Assembly: GCF_023343835.1 (NCBI RefSeq)
Contig: NC_064443.1
Coordinates: 1,426,001-1,490,000, forward strand
Direction of reading: 5' to 3'
Source: Lagopus muta
Taxonomy: Eukaryota > Chordata > Aves > Galliformes > Phasianidae
Length of the DNA: 64,000 nucleotides
Part shown: in pieces, positions 1-36,697 of the stretch
How positions within the stretch are numbered: position 1 is the stretch's first letter
Layout of the letters: each line of letters begins with the position of its first letter
The notes under the pieces: generated by a model
Database searches by the model: none
What the model was told of the DNA's origin: nothing
Seen by the model: the letters and a program-made list of their open reading frames with translations, nothing else
Translations under genes and position numbers: made by a program

Positions 1-210
1 CGGACAGATTCTAAAGGTTTGGCAAGGTCTAAAGCGTTGACTGCTCTCAGTTTTCATTTTGGCTGTATCTGTAATCCTGCTGTGAATGAGTTCTTTGATG
101 CTGGATAATTCAGATGAATGGAAGTGATCTCCTATTCTACCCCAGCACTTTAAAAAGATTTATTGTACAAGGAGTCTAAACACAGTTTCTCCTCTTCCTC
201 CCTGCTGTAG

Positions 211-320
211 GTTCTCACTTTATTGATCAATGCAGCGTACAAACCCAGCCGTGTCCTGCGAGAGCTGCAGTTGGATGAAGAAGCTGCATGGCATGGGCAT
301 GGAGAGACCCTAAAAGCCAA
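211..320 (+). CDS. SFMBT1: SFMBT1 exon, first half of SLED domain
   Basis: Starts after a pyrimidine-rich CTGTAG acceptor in phase 0 ([10 protein letters not shown]) and ends after two bases of a codon before GTAAAT. Positions 1-210 are intron. Confidence 0.93.
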
Positions 321-3300
321 GTAAATGCTTGTCCCATTCCCCACTCAGTTGATCCTAGTAACACTGTTCTGTGCTTTAACTTCTGATATTTCATTGAATC
401 ACAGAATGGCTTGGGTTGGAAGGGATCTCAAAGATCATCTAGTTCCAACCCCTCTGCTCTGGGCAGCGTTGCCATAAGACCAGGCTGCCCAAAGCTCCAT
501 CCAGCCTGACCTTGAACACCTCCAAGCATGGAGCATCCATAGCTTCTCTGGGCAGTCTGTTCCAGCACCTCACCACTCTCTCGGTGAAAAATTTCCCCAA
601 CATCTAATCTAAATCTCCCCTCTTTTAGTTAAAACCAGTCCCTCTTGTTCTATCTATCTACCCATATATAAAGCAACCCAAAGTTGACTTCCCTCTCATT
701 TGTAATCTCCCTTTAAGTACTGAAAGAGCGCTCTCAGGTCTCCCCAGCTCTCCACACTAAATAAGCTCAGCTTCCTCAGCTTGTCTTTGTAGAGGAGGGA
801 CTCTAGACCTCTGATTATCTTCATGGTCCTCATCCGGACCTGCTCTAAAAGCTCCACAATTTTCCCCAGGCCTGGACACAGTGCTCCATATGGGGCCTCA
901 TGAGGGCAGAGCAGAGGCGCCGTCCCCTTCCTGCCTGTTGTCACCCTCTTTTGATGCAGCCCAGCATCCTGTTGGTGTTTGAACTGGAAGTGCACACTGA
1001 TGGCTCATGTTAAGTCTTTTGTCTACCAGGACACCCAAGTCCTTCTCCATAGGGCTGCTCTCAACGAGTTCCTCTCAGTCTATACACGTATCTGGCATTG
1101 CCCCAACCCAAATGAAACACCTTGCACTTGGCTTTGTTGAACCTCATTTGGCGAGCCCAATTTCCAAGCCTGTTCAGGTCCCTCTGGATGGCATCCCTTC
1201 CTTCAGACGTACCCACTGCACTGCTCAGCTTGGGGTTGTCTGCAAACTTGCTGAGGGTGCACTCATCTCAGAGATGAGAAAATTGTCTGCCAGAATCTTT
1301 ACATGCTGTAAGCTAAATTTCCAACTCTTCATAAGGTCCTTTGTGAATGTCTGTCAAAGTGCATCAGAATTTAATGTTCCTTAATGTGCCAAATGTGCTC
1401 TTTGTTGGCATGTAAGCAGTTATTGGTGTGGTGCTGGTACAACACAGCATATCCACTAGCAGACTAAACGTGAAGCTTGAGCTACTGAATACACCTGAAG
1501 ATAAGTGTCACTATTTGGAAGCAAAAGTACACTTTTGCTTTGAAAGTACTTTGAAAGTTTAGCAGGCTTCCATGGCATTTCCACGCATTTCTCAGTGGGA
1601 GATGAGTTCTCTGAAGTTAAGTTGTAGCAGCACTCTGAAATGGTCTGGCATGGAAGTCTTCCTACAGCAGCCTACCCAAAGTGCTCCCCAGTTTTCCTGT
1701 TGAGTCTTTTGGGTTTGAGCTTCTTTGCTAGGAAAAAAACAATGATTGTATTTGTATATATCCAGGTATTCTCTTACACTCTAGCAGTAGCCTTGTAATT
1801 AAGTCTCCCTATTTGCGTACTAAAGAGTAGATTTTCCTAATGTGCAATAGCACAGACTTTCCTATATGCTTTTGAATATGTCAGTAATCATTTTGCTGGA
1901 TCAATTTTGTGTGTAAAAGGGCATTTTTCCATACGCTGAAGGATTACTTTGTATTTGGCTTTGGATAACAGGAAGATCATTTCAGTTTGATGCAAATAAA
2001 AGCTGTGGCTGAAGTAGAAAAAAAATCTTTTGATTTGTTTCATTGAAGTTGCTGTGTGCTTCTTTTGTCACCACGGTGAGAGCTAGGATGTCTGCAGTGC
2101 AATGATATAATGCTCTTTTTAGTGTATCACCTAGGTATTTGTAGGCCTGAGACATCCCCAAGACATATCAGCATTTGCCAATAGCTGGACTGGGAGCAGG
2201 AATGCTGCATGAGATGGCAGATAACTCACTGTGCTGCTCCGTCAGTGTTGCTGCAAGGCTGATAAAGAAAAAGAAATTGATATTTCTTACTTTGAATTCA
2301 AACAAGAGCACTATGTGGAGTTATGGCAAACGACTGTCCTGACAAATTCTTCAGCAGTTAGATGAAAGCTGATTGGAAATGTGACAGTATATGCCATAGC
2401 ATGCACATAGAATGGCTCACTAGAAGCTGTCTGCTGATACTTTTTATTAGCCTGGTTGGCAGAATTCTAGCATGAATTAGTATGCTCAGTCTTTGTTTTA
2501 GGGTCCACACCGCAGCGTGGTCGCATAAAGAGAACCCTGTGAACAAAGAAAACAAACTATCTGAACTCTGGGATAGTCTTCTCAGAGGGTATTTCAGGAT
2601 TCCTGAATTATGACCACATTTTCAATGTTAGGTACAAAGGGAAGAGCTACCGTGCAACTGTGGAAGTTGTGAGGACAGCAGATCGAGTGGCAGATTTCTG
2701 CAGGAAAACATGCATCAAGCTGGAATGTTGTCCGAACCTTTTTGGCCCTCAGATGGTGCTGGATAAGTGTTCAGAGAACTGCTCTGTCCTGACAAAGACT
2801 AAATACAGTGAGTAGGCTGTGGCTGTCAAACTGAGGTGGGGCTGTTATGGAGGGGTGTTATATTTTGCTTTTGCTCTGGCTTTGGCCTCCAAAAGGAATC
2901 CAAAGTGCATTGCTTTGCTTACAGAAGGAAAAGCTCGAGCGCTACCCTCACTGGCCTGCAAAATATCCATGCACCAATGTGTAGGGCAGAAAAAATTAAC
3001 TTTATATTAAATGGTAAAACTGCGCATTAACTTATTGTGAGCTTAAAGTTTTATCTTCTTAAGACAACTTTTGGGACAAGAACTGGCTCTAATATTGTAA
3101 TTTAAGTGGCATTGTAATTGCTTTTACCATTCTGTTGTGGAACAAAATAAAATACTTTCAAGCCCTCTTCTTAGCTTTTAGGTTTTTTAGGTTTTTAGCC
3201 ATTTGACACTGTGAGAACAAACAGTGCATTGAGGCCATGTTTAAAAACTGCACAAACATCACAAGAGACATCCGACAGTGGATGAAGTCTGTAGCTGATG

Positions 3301-5632
3301 ACTTTTTTTTTTTTTAATAAAATGTGATCATCTGGGATTTCTCAAAGTTAAAGAAGTAAATCTACTGTTACTGGGCAAATAAAATGTACTAGTAACTCTT
3401 CTTCCTTAAACCAAATTGAAGAGGAAAATATAGATATGCTCATTCAGAAGTTTTGCAGAAATGGGATTTCTACTGGGAAATGTCCTGCTACTGGTTTTCC
3501 AGTCCTGATGATGGACAAACATAACTAGTGACATTGAAGGTGCATTTCAACATGATGCTCCTTTCTTCTGTCCTGGTAGCACACTATTATGGAAAGCGGA
3601 AAAACAAGCGGATAGGTAGGCCTCCGGGTGGCCACAGTAACTTGGAAGTAGCCATGAAGAAACCAAATAAAAGACGGAAGAAACGAAAACATTTTTTTGT
3701 TCATAAGAAAAAACGTTCTTCTACTTCAGTGGATAACACTCCAGCTGGATCTCCCCAGGTATGAGACTGACGACAGCTTTAACAGATATGGTATGTGATC
3801 GTGGACCAGCTTCATTTGAAACAAGAAACTGTCAGTTCCTTATAACTTCAGGTTACAGCTGACAAGTGGGTGACTAATGTAGTTCTGTCCTCATCTTCCC
3901 GTGTTTTATTTTGTTGCTGTGTTCTTTTTCCCCACCATCCAGGGCAGTGGAGGAGAAGAGGAGGATGACCAGGATGAGGTAGATGAAGAATCTCTGAGTG
4001 AGGATAGTACATCCGAGCAGCAAGATGAACTGCTTGAGGAATCAGAGGTATCAGAGAAAAAATCACTGTCATCCTCTCCTACACAGAGTGAGCTGTCTCA
4101 TTCTCTGACTCAGGACCAAGACAAGAGGAAGAGGAAGCTTAGGACCTTTTCTTTTTCCGATGATGAAAATAAGCCTCCTTCGCCCAAGGTAATTCTGAAC
4201 ATAGATTTGTGCCTTTGCTGAGCGCTGGGCAAGCACAAACATCTTGGAAGTATTAAGCAGTGTGTTTTTTTTAAATACTCCATTATCCCATGAGGGATAT
4301 TGTGAAGGCACTGCAGAATATTTAAAACCGTAATTTTTATTACAATCGTATTACAGGATCGTAATGAAGACTAAACTGAGGATGGCTGTAGATAGAATGG
4401 GGAGCTTTCCACTTCTCAACTGTTGGCACTCCTTGGTTCAACTTGAGCAGGGGCTTGGAGAAATCCTCCTTTTAGATTTACCTTACTGACGATAAGGATG
4501 TGGTCTCCAACTGCAGCACAGTGCTGTTCTGCATGTCTGTGCCAACCGAGGAGCGTGAAAACCTGGGAGCTCCCATTAAAGCTTTATTGGGCAGATGAAT
4601 ATTTGGAGTGTGGGATTGTTGGTCCGTGACACCTACAGTATTTTAGTTCTTTTTGTGGTGGGTGGCTTGTCTAGGAAATAAAGATTGAAGTTGCCGAAAA
4701 GCTGCAGCTGGACAGCAACCCTCTGGAATGGAGCGTGGCTGACGTCGTGCGATTCCTCAAATCCACTGACTGTGCACCGCTGGCAAGAATTTTCCTCGAC
4801 CAGGTATGATTTTCTGTTAAAGTACTGAAGCTGCTGCTTTATTCTTAGACCTTTATAATGAATCACAAAGAGGAATGAGTTTAAATTGCTTAACAGATTT
4901 TTGAGGGGTAAAAAAAGAAAGCATGCACGACTTCCTGCAGATTCCGGAGGAGACTTAAGCAAATGGCCACAATTGTTCAGGTTTCCAAGTTCTTAGTGGA
5001 AGAGATTTTAGTCTGTGGGGTATCACTCAGCACTTCAAAGGCAGTAGCTAGTTTTCTGGGTTTTTGCCCCTTGTGTTGAGGTCTCCAAATGATGTTATTC
5101 ATTCTGCAGACTGACTGCAAGCGTCATAGTGTTGTACACAGCAAGTAAAGAATTTTGTGTTGAAGTATGGCAACAGGAGTACAAACATGAGTCAGATTAT
5201 GCATCTTGATTAAAATTTGCCATAAAAATATCTAGTACAGGAACTGGTGCTGAGTATGGTTTATGATAGACGTTAACAAAACAGCATCTCATTCTGTCTC
5301 TTAGCAAGTGAATTTGAGCTGACATCTTAAGAAAGGAGTTAATTTGTTGGTGAGAGTTTTTAAGCTGGAGTAGAATAGAAGAATCTGCTAATTTACAAGT
5401 GGTCACGATTCTGAAATGACAGCAAGTCAAAGCTGAAGGGAGATGGGAAGAAAAAATGCAAAGTCAATATGGAGGTTTTGTCTTCTGACAGGAAATTGAC
5501 GGCCAGGCACTGCTGCTGCTGACCCTGCCGACCGTTCAGGAGTGTATGGACTTGAAACTTGGGCCAGCTATTAAACTTTGCCATCACATTGAAAGGGTTA
5601 AACTTGCTTTTTACCAGCAGTTCGCTAACTGA
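211..5632 (+). CDS. SFMBT1: SFMBT1 gene, 3' part (six coding exons, partial)
   Basis: Join 211-320, 2632-2807, 3580-3758, 3943-4188, 4675-4803, 5492-5632: 981 nt, 326 codons plus stop, every junction GT-AG and in phase. SFMBT1 is a nuclear Polycomb-type protein with four MBT repeats that bind methylated histone tails, and it acts in transcriptional repression. Only the region after the MBT repeats is here. The first two exons match the SLED (Scm-like embedded) domain, for example [10 protein letters not shown]. The third has an AT-hook-like [10 protein letters not shown] followed by lysine/arginine runs, the fourth is acidic and serine rich, and the last two form the C-terminal SAM domain (WSVADVVRF through [10 protein letters not shown]). 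The product ends QFAN, as recalled for human SFMBT1. The N-terminal MBT exons lie upstream of the window. Confidence 0.95.
397..1266 (-). mobile_element. CR1 LINE fragment (minus)
   Basis: Read on the minus strand this is a CR1 3' part. Plus-strand hallmarks are AATCACAGAATGGCTTGGGT, 'gttggaagggatctcaaagatcatc', 'ctgcccaaagctccatccagcctgacct', and at the far end the reverse-transcriptase-side motif 'ttgtctgcaaacttgctgag'. It lies in an SFMBT1 intron. Confidence 0.93.
2632..2807 (+). CDS. SFMBT1: SFMBT1 exon, second half of SLED domain
   Basis: Acceptor ...TTAG and donor GTGAGT. It encodes [10 protein letters not shown] through the cysteine pair of [10 protein letters not shown] and [10 protein letters not shown]. 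It ends with one base of the threonine codon that is completed at 3580. Confidence 0.95.
3580..3758 (+). CDS. SFMBT1: SFMBT1 exon, AT-hook-like basic region
   Basis: Encodes [18 protein letters not shown] and then a lysine/arginine-rich stretch ending DNTPAGSPQ. The RIGRPPG core resembles an AT-hook and the basic runs resemble nuclear localisation signals. Donor GTATGA. Confidence 0.95.
3943..4188 (+). CDS. SFMBT1: SFMBT1 exon, acidic/serine-rich linker
   Basis: Exactly 82 codons, phase 0 at both ends. It begins [12 protein letters not shown] and ends [12 protein letters not shown] before GTAATT. Low-complexity acidic and serine clusters separate the basic region from the SAM domain. Confidence 0.95.
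4675..4803 (+). CDS. SFMBT1: SFMBT1 exon, first half of SAM domain
   Basis: 43 codons, phase 0 at both ends, containing [19 protein letters not shown] and ending ARIFLDQ. This is the amino half of the C-terminal SAM (SPM-type) domain. Confidence 0.95.
5492..5632 (+). CDS. SFMBT1: SFMBT1 terminal coding exon, second half of SAM domain
   Basis: 47 codons including the TGA at 5630-5632. It contains [18 protein letters not shown] and [14 protein letters not shown], the carboxy half of the SAM domain. Confidence 0.96.
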   Translation, partial: EIDGQALLLLTLPTVQECMDLKLGPAIKLCHHIERVKLAFYQQFAN

Positions 5633-8600
5633 GAAGCAGTCAAGTTGAAGCAGACCTTTGAAGCACAACCATGCTCCTTTCTCTCTATCAAGGAAAGCCA
5701 AATAAAGCTGAACTGGCAACCCAGGAGCATGAGTCAACCTCCATTTTTCACTTTGGAGAAAAGACAACATCTGGAGGAAAATGCCAGTGCAAAAACAGGG
5801 GCTACTCTACCAGCTGCCAGCTTGGGAACACAATAGTCTCTTACTCTATGGTTCCCTTTTTTTAATGTATTTTTTAATGGTTACAGAAAAGTCTCCTCTG
5901 GTGGGAAGTGACATTTCAATAGTTCTGTTGGCACAGAACTTTAAAAGGAGAAACGAATCCTGTTTACGTTCGCATGCAGGCTGCCAGAAATAACCTTTCT
6001 ATATTCCTGGTGATTCGCAGAATCTCCATCCCTCCCCATGGACGGACACTTGCTTTACCACAGCACTGGCTTTGGAATGTGCTTGGTGCACATTCGTTTG
6101 TTAATGTGGAGTATTTTGATGAATTTGTTCGTTGTTAGGACAGCGATGTGACCACAAGGTTCTGAATGTACAGTATAGCAAGAGTGAGATTTGTTTCTTG
6201 TTTTGTTTAGGGTTTTTTTTTGTCTCTGTTCTTGGGTTTTTGTTTTGTCTTTGTTTTGATTTTACTACCTCTGTGGCCTGAACAGTAGAAATGATGAGCT
6301 AGAAAGGGAGGGAACTACTTGTGGATAACCCATAGGTAGCTGCACAGCAGTCTCTCTTCTGTAGGCATGTCAGAAATACAAAGCAGTATAAGCATACAGA
6401 GCTTCTGTTCCAGAGCTTAAATGGAAACCTGTGCAGGCTGAACTTGGGTGTTACTTAATTCTGAGGTGTCAGAAAATAATTATTTTGCACTTCTCTTACA
6501 GATGGACTGTGGTGGGGGTGGGGGGGAAGGGGTGGAAAGGAAGGAAAGAGAAAGTGCCTCTGCATTTTCTTTTATTCTGGTTTTCAGATAAAAGATATTT
6601 TCTTTATTTTGCCCTTCACAATTCTGTGAAGTTGTTTCCCTTTTCTTAAGGAATTGGGCCCTGTACACAGAGCCTGTCAGCAGCTTTTTGCTTTGTTACC
6701 TGTGCATCCTCTTGGAGAACACACTAAGAGAACTGCGATCAGTGAGGACTGCAGCATAGCTCTGTGCCAGTGTTTGCATACTGGAAACTATCTTAAAGCA
6801 TGACTTTGTATTTTTACCTACTTACAGCTACTCAGGAGCACACTTGACAACAATGTGGGGGTTTGGGAAGGGCTTTTTGATCTTTTTCTAGAGAAAAGAA
6901 AAAGGACCTGAGGGGCATCTATTTGTAGACCCACAGTAGGATGAACTGCTGATTTTAATTTTAGGCATTAAACACACTCAGCCACTTGCTGTGGACCTGT
7001 GCTTCACGCCTAAACTAAGAGGGCTTAACTTACTTTCCATTGAAGATGTGAGGAATTTGCATCAGGCTTGAGATCTGCTTCACATAAGGATTAGGTTTCC
7101 AGTGCTTTGCATTCATTTTCTTTGCCTGTTCTCAGCAGTATGTGGAGGAGCATGGGCAGGAGCTTCGTGAAGTCGGGAGCATGCAGCCCTGATCCTTTCT
7201 CCTGTTCATTTACCTTTTCAAATACAGACCCTGGCATACTAAGACAGTCGAGGCAGGAAGGTGCTTACTGCAGGGTCTTTAGGTTCTGTGCTAGCTTCTG
7301 TGTGGTTACTCTGATCAGTGGATGAATTCAAGCTTCTCTAGGGCCCAAAATGATAGGTTATTCTGGTGCTGGGAGCTGTAGATTCATTGAAGAGGTCATC
7401 AGTCATCTGTAAACGAAGAGCTGTAAACGAGGAGCTGAGTTTGCACAGTCTGTATCCACCACACACGTTGAGGGGATTGACGACCAATGAAAACTGTTTT
7501 GAGTAAGCAAAACTGCATGACTGATTCTGATTTCTTTTGCTGTGAGCCCCTTAGAATAACTACCTCACTGAGGCAGAACTACTTACAGAAGTGCTACAAT
7601 CAGAATTTTTTTTCCATGCAACAAGCTAAATTGAAAACAAAATGTCCCTTTTTCTTCCCTGCACCAAGTGTGTGGGCAATGAAAGGATGCTTTGGCTCTT
7701 TTTGTGATCCTCCTTGCCCCATTCCCTTAGTGTAAGCTCAGTAAGAACTAATTACACCGGACAAGTTTTTTGAAAGAAACCTTGTTGCTTTGCTGTCAGC
7801 ATCTTGTCTTGAGAAATTTGACCAGCAGAGAGAACTTCTGGGCTGAAAGATGATGCTTTTGTCATTCTTCAGGGATTCCAGAACTCTCCTGTGTTGTTAA
7901 AGAAGCTGGTACCCAGCAGGTTTACTTGCATAGCCAAGAGATGTTACTCCCAGATAGATGTCCTTCAGAGCAGCTGTCAGGAGAGAACAGAGCTTAAAGG
8001 ATAACTTAGTGAGCCTGTTCACGTGGCACCGAGGGTATAAATACAAAAGTCATACTTCTTTTATTCAGCAGATAGCAGTCAGTTTCAGAGGATAGGGAGA
8101 GACTTACTGGTCACCTTTGGCATGTTTTATAGGCTGGATTTTTCTGCCTTGTTTTGGGAGGCACTGACAGTCTGGTCCCAATGGGATCTGTTTTTGTTGT
8201 GATTTTCAAAAGGGATGTTTTCATTATTTGTGAAATGTTTTTATGCTGCACACGGGTACTGTACACTCTGTTTCCTGGAAGAAGGTGCACTCTTTTACTG
8301 CTGGATTTTAAAGGGATACCTGGGGCATCTTGATGGATGGTGTTTCTACACAACCGTTTCAAGTTTTTTCTCTCTCTCTCTCTGTGGCAGACAATACAAC
8401 TGCCCTTATATTTGTTCCTCTTGCAGCAATATGACTTCAATCAGCTCACATTCTGCTGTTTTTCTTCAAAACTGAGTTTTTGGGTAGCTCGATGCCTGAA
8501 TCCTTGGCTTCAGGATTATATCTGTGTTTTACCAGCAGAAATTGCTGGGACTTCAGTAATTCAGATTGGCTTCAGAGGTTTGTGCTGTCCTCTACCATTT

Positions 8601-10566
8601 CCATTCATCACAAAACATGACGAAGCTGAAGTCCAGGAGGGAAGCGGCGGTACCTCGCAGATGGCTTCATTACAAGAAGAGGAGCCCTCTGCTGGGCCTC
8701 GTGTACTGTTTATATAGATGGTAAACGGAGATGCTGCTTAACTGACCCACTGACGGCTTATACTCTTGTCTGTCTGATTTTTGTATGCATTGTCCAGCCT
8801 TGGTTTGCACATCATAGCTTTAGAAACCTGATGGTGCCTCTGCGTCACACTCGTACTGTGCTAAGCTTAGCTTCACTGGCAGCAACATTTTGCTGTTGTG
8901 TTTCTGCAGTGTGCAGAATCAGCACAAGGAACCCATAAGAGAAATATCTGACCTCTAAAAATGTCATGCAAGGTTAATGTGGTAGAATGATCCCCAAAGG
9001 CGTGAGCAGCTTGCTGTTCACCTTATGCTGAAAGTGACCCTTCCAGAAGAGGGGAGGTGCAGCACCAAGCCCTTCTGCAAGTTGCTCTTTGAGAAAGGCA
9101 GAAGGAAAAGGAAATTCATTGTGTTGTGTGGAACACCGGGGATGTCTGAAGTTTCTCCTGGGACTGAGTACAGAGTTCAGAGTGCTTAGGATTACTTTTT
9201 CCTTCACAACTTTCAGCATTATTTTGTTGTTGCTTTAAACTTTGCTAGGGTTTATTCTTGATTCTAACGATGCTTTAAAGGAGGAAGGAAGTATTTAGCT
9301 GCTAAGTCCACAGAAGTATAAATGCATTTACAGTAGATTGGACTGAGCACTCCATTCTTCTGTTTGGAGTACAAAAATGTGGCAAAAGGAGAGGTGGCTC
9401 GGGAGATTTTTGAATGTAACTGAATAGGCTTCAGAACTGTCAAACTCAGATTGCAGACTGAATACTTTTGAACCAAACTTGTTGCTAGAGAAGAGGTTCT
9501 CAGATGAAGTAGCCTCACCAGAAAGCCAAAAATATGATGATCCTATATAAAGCTACTCCTTAACCAGACCTGTCAGTGGTTACTGCCTACTGAGAGCTCA
9601 AATTGTTGAACAACAAGCAAGCACAAAGACAGGCTCTGTCAGGAGGCTTCACACGTTGGCTGAAGGCTCCATTTTAAAGGGATTGTGTGCTGAACCACCT
9701 TTCAGGATGCTGCTGAACTTGCCCATGCATGCATGTAGCCTTGTTTTCAAAGGCAGCCTTATGGGTGAAGGACTGGAAGGGGACTTGAGAACATCTGGTG
9801 CAGCAAGCCTCTCTACTGTTATGGGCGTGTTTGGTTTTTTTAAATGATGACAAGAATCCGTATGAAATCTAGTGAAAACAACTCACGTTTAGTGGCACTT
9901 TGTCCCCATGGTCATTTCTCGCTTCTTCAGAGTTGCATCTCTTGTCCTGAAATGCACCGGACAATAAAGATGGATTTTTTGATGGGAAGACAAAGTTCCC
10001 ATTAGGTGCAAAGCCAGCGGTGTCTGGCTCAGCTTTAAGCCATGGGAGCGAGCAGGTCTTGCACTGACAAAACTCATCCTGACGGCACAGCGGCGGGCGC
10101 GCAGCCTGCACAAGTCCTCCAGCATCGCACAGTTGAAGAGGAACAGCCTGCTGCTCCGGTCACGCTCAACGTGTGTGAATGAACAATGAATTCCGGGCAC
10201 AAACGTTTCTTGCCCACTCCCCAAAAGTTGTTGAACACCAGTTTCCAAGAAACCTTGTGGAAAAATAATTTTTTCTGGAGGCTTCACGTTTCTCCACACC
10301 TGTTTGATTCCTTTTATTATTATTATTTCTGTTTAAAATAAATTAAAAAATAATCTTTGTAGACAATCAGAGGCCTTTGGGGAGACTTGGCCCTAAGGGG
10401 AACCTGCTCTCCACACCTGGGCCTGTTTCTTATACTAACTCATCGGAACTGATGCACTTTTCCTGTATTTCGCCTTTTTTAATTAGCTGCTTATTCTTAA
10501 ACAAAGATTTAAATGCGTATTGTGTCGTGTCCCTTCTGCTTCTTGTTTTATCCTTAACTTTTAAAT

Positions 10567-10595
10567 ATATATAAATATATATATATATATATATG
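10567..10595. repeat. (AT)n microsatellite
   Basis: Alternating A/T tract with one interruption, inside the inferred SFMBT1 3' UTR. Confidence 0.9.
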
Positions 10596-10739
10596 CAGTG
10601 AGACTGAAATACTAAATGGAAGAGAAACAGGAACAAGAAGATGCGCGTATGAAGTCCCACCATTGTCGGAGCAGGTGTAACAATTTAATCAGAGGCTTTT
10701 TTAAAAAATATTTTGGATGGCTATTTTGCTTGTTTTGTC

Positions 10740-10756
10740 TGTAAATAATGTACATA
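10740..10756 (+). promoter_or_regulatory. Two adjacent Pumilio response elements
   Basis: TGTAAATA (10740-10747) and TGTACATA (10749-10756) both match the UGUANAUA consensus exactly and are one base apart, close to the inferred mRNA 3' end of SFMBT1. Function is inferred. Confidence 0.45.
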
Positions 10757-11341
10757 GGTTTGTGGTATATGACGGTTTTAAGTGGTTGTAAGAAAATTAA
10801 AAAAAAAAAAAAGATACTTCAACTGTTACGGACGGCTCTGGTTGTTAACGCCGCTGCTTCCAGCGAGTGATTTTTCCATCTGAAGGAGGTGCTGGGGAAA
10901 CTATTCGGGTGAGCGGCCGGGGGGAAGCGGGGAACCGGCGTTCCGCGGGATCCCGAAGGTCGCGCAGCGCTGCCTTTCATCGTGAGGAGCCGCGGGCTCG
11001 GAGCCGAGCAGCGCCGAGCCTCACAGACGCCGCCGCTCGCTCCGTGCGTGCCGGCTCACGGCGCCCCGTCCGGTCACGGTCGGGATCGGGCCGGCGCCGA
11101 CGGCTTTAACGCCGAGCGGCCGCAGCTCCGCCGGCCGCAGGCGGGGCTTCCCTCCCGACGGGGCCGCCGTGCCCCGCGCTGCCGGAGCGGCCGCGCCTCA
11201 GGCCGAGCCCCGCCCGCCGTGACGCAGCGGGGCGGGCCGCCGGGAGCAGGAAGCGGGGCGGGGGGCGCGGCCTCGGCCGCCGGTCGCGACGTCGCCTCCG
11301 CCGCCGTGCGCCGCCGAGGCGGGCAGCGGCCGGGCCCGGCC

Positions 11342-36697
<25,356 letters not shown>

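Larger units (their letters stand above)
5633..10800 (+). other. SFMBT1: SFMBT1 3' untranslated region (extent inferred)
   Basis: About 5.2 kb with no coding exon and almost no CR1. AATAAA occurs at 10337-10342. A run of adenines after AAATTAAA near 10793-10812 lies just before the STIMATE CpG island. Two Pumilio-type sites sit just upstream of that end (10740-10756). I infer a long 3' UTR reaching one of these two ends; no transcript evidence is available here. Confidence 0.6.
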
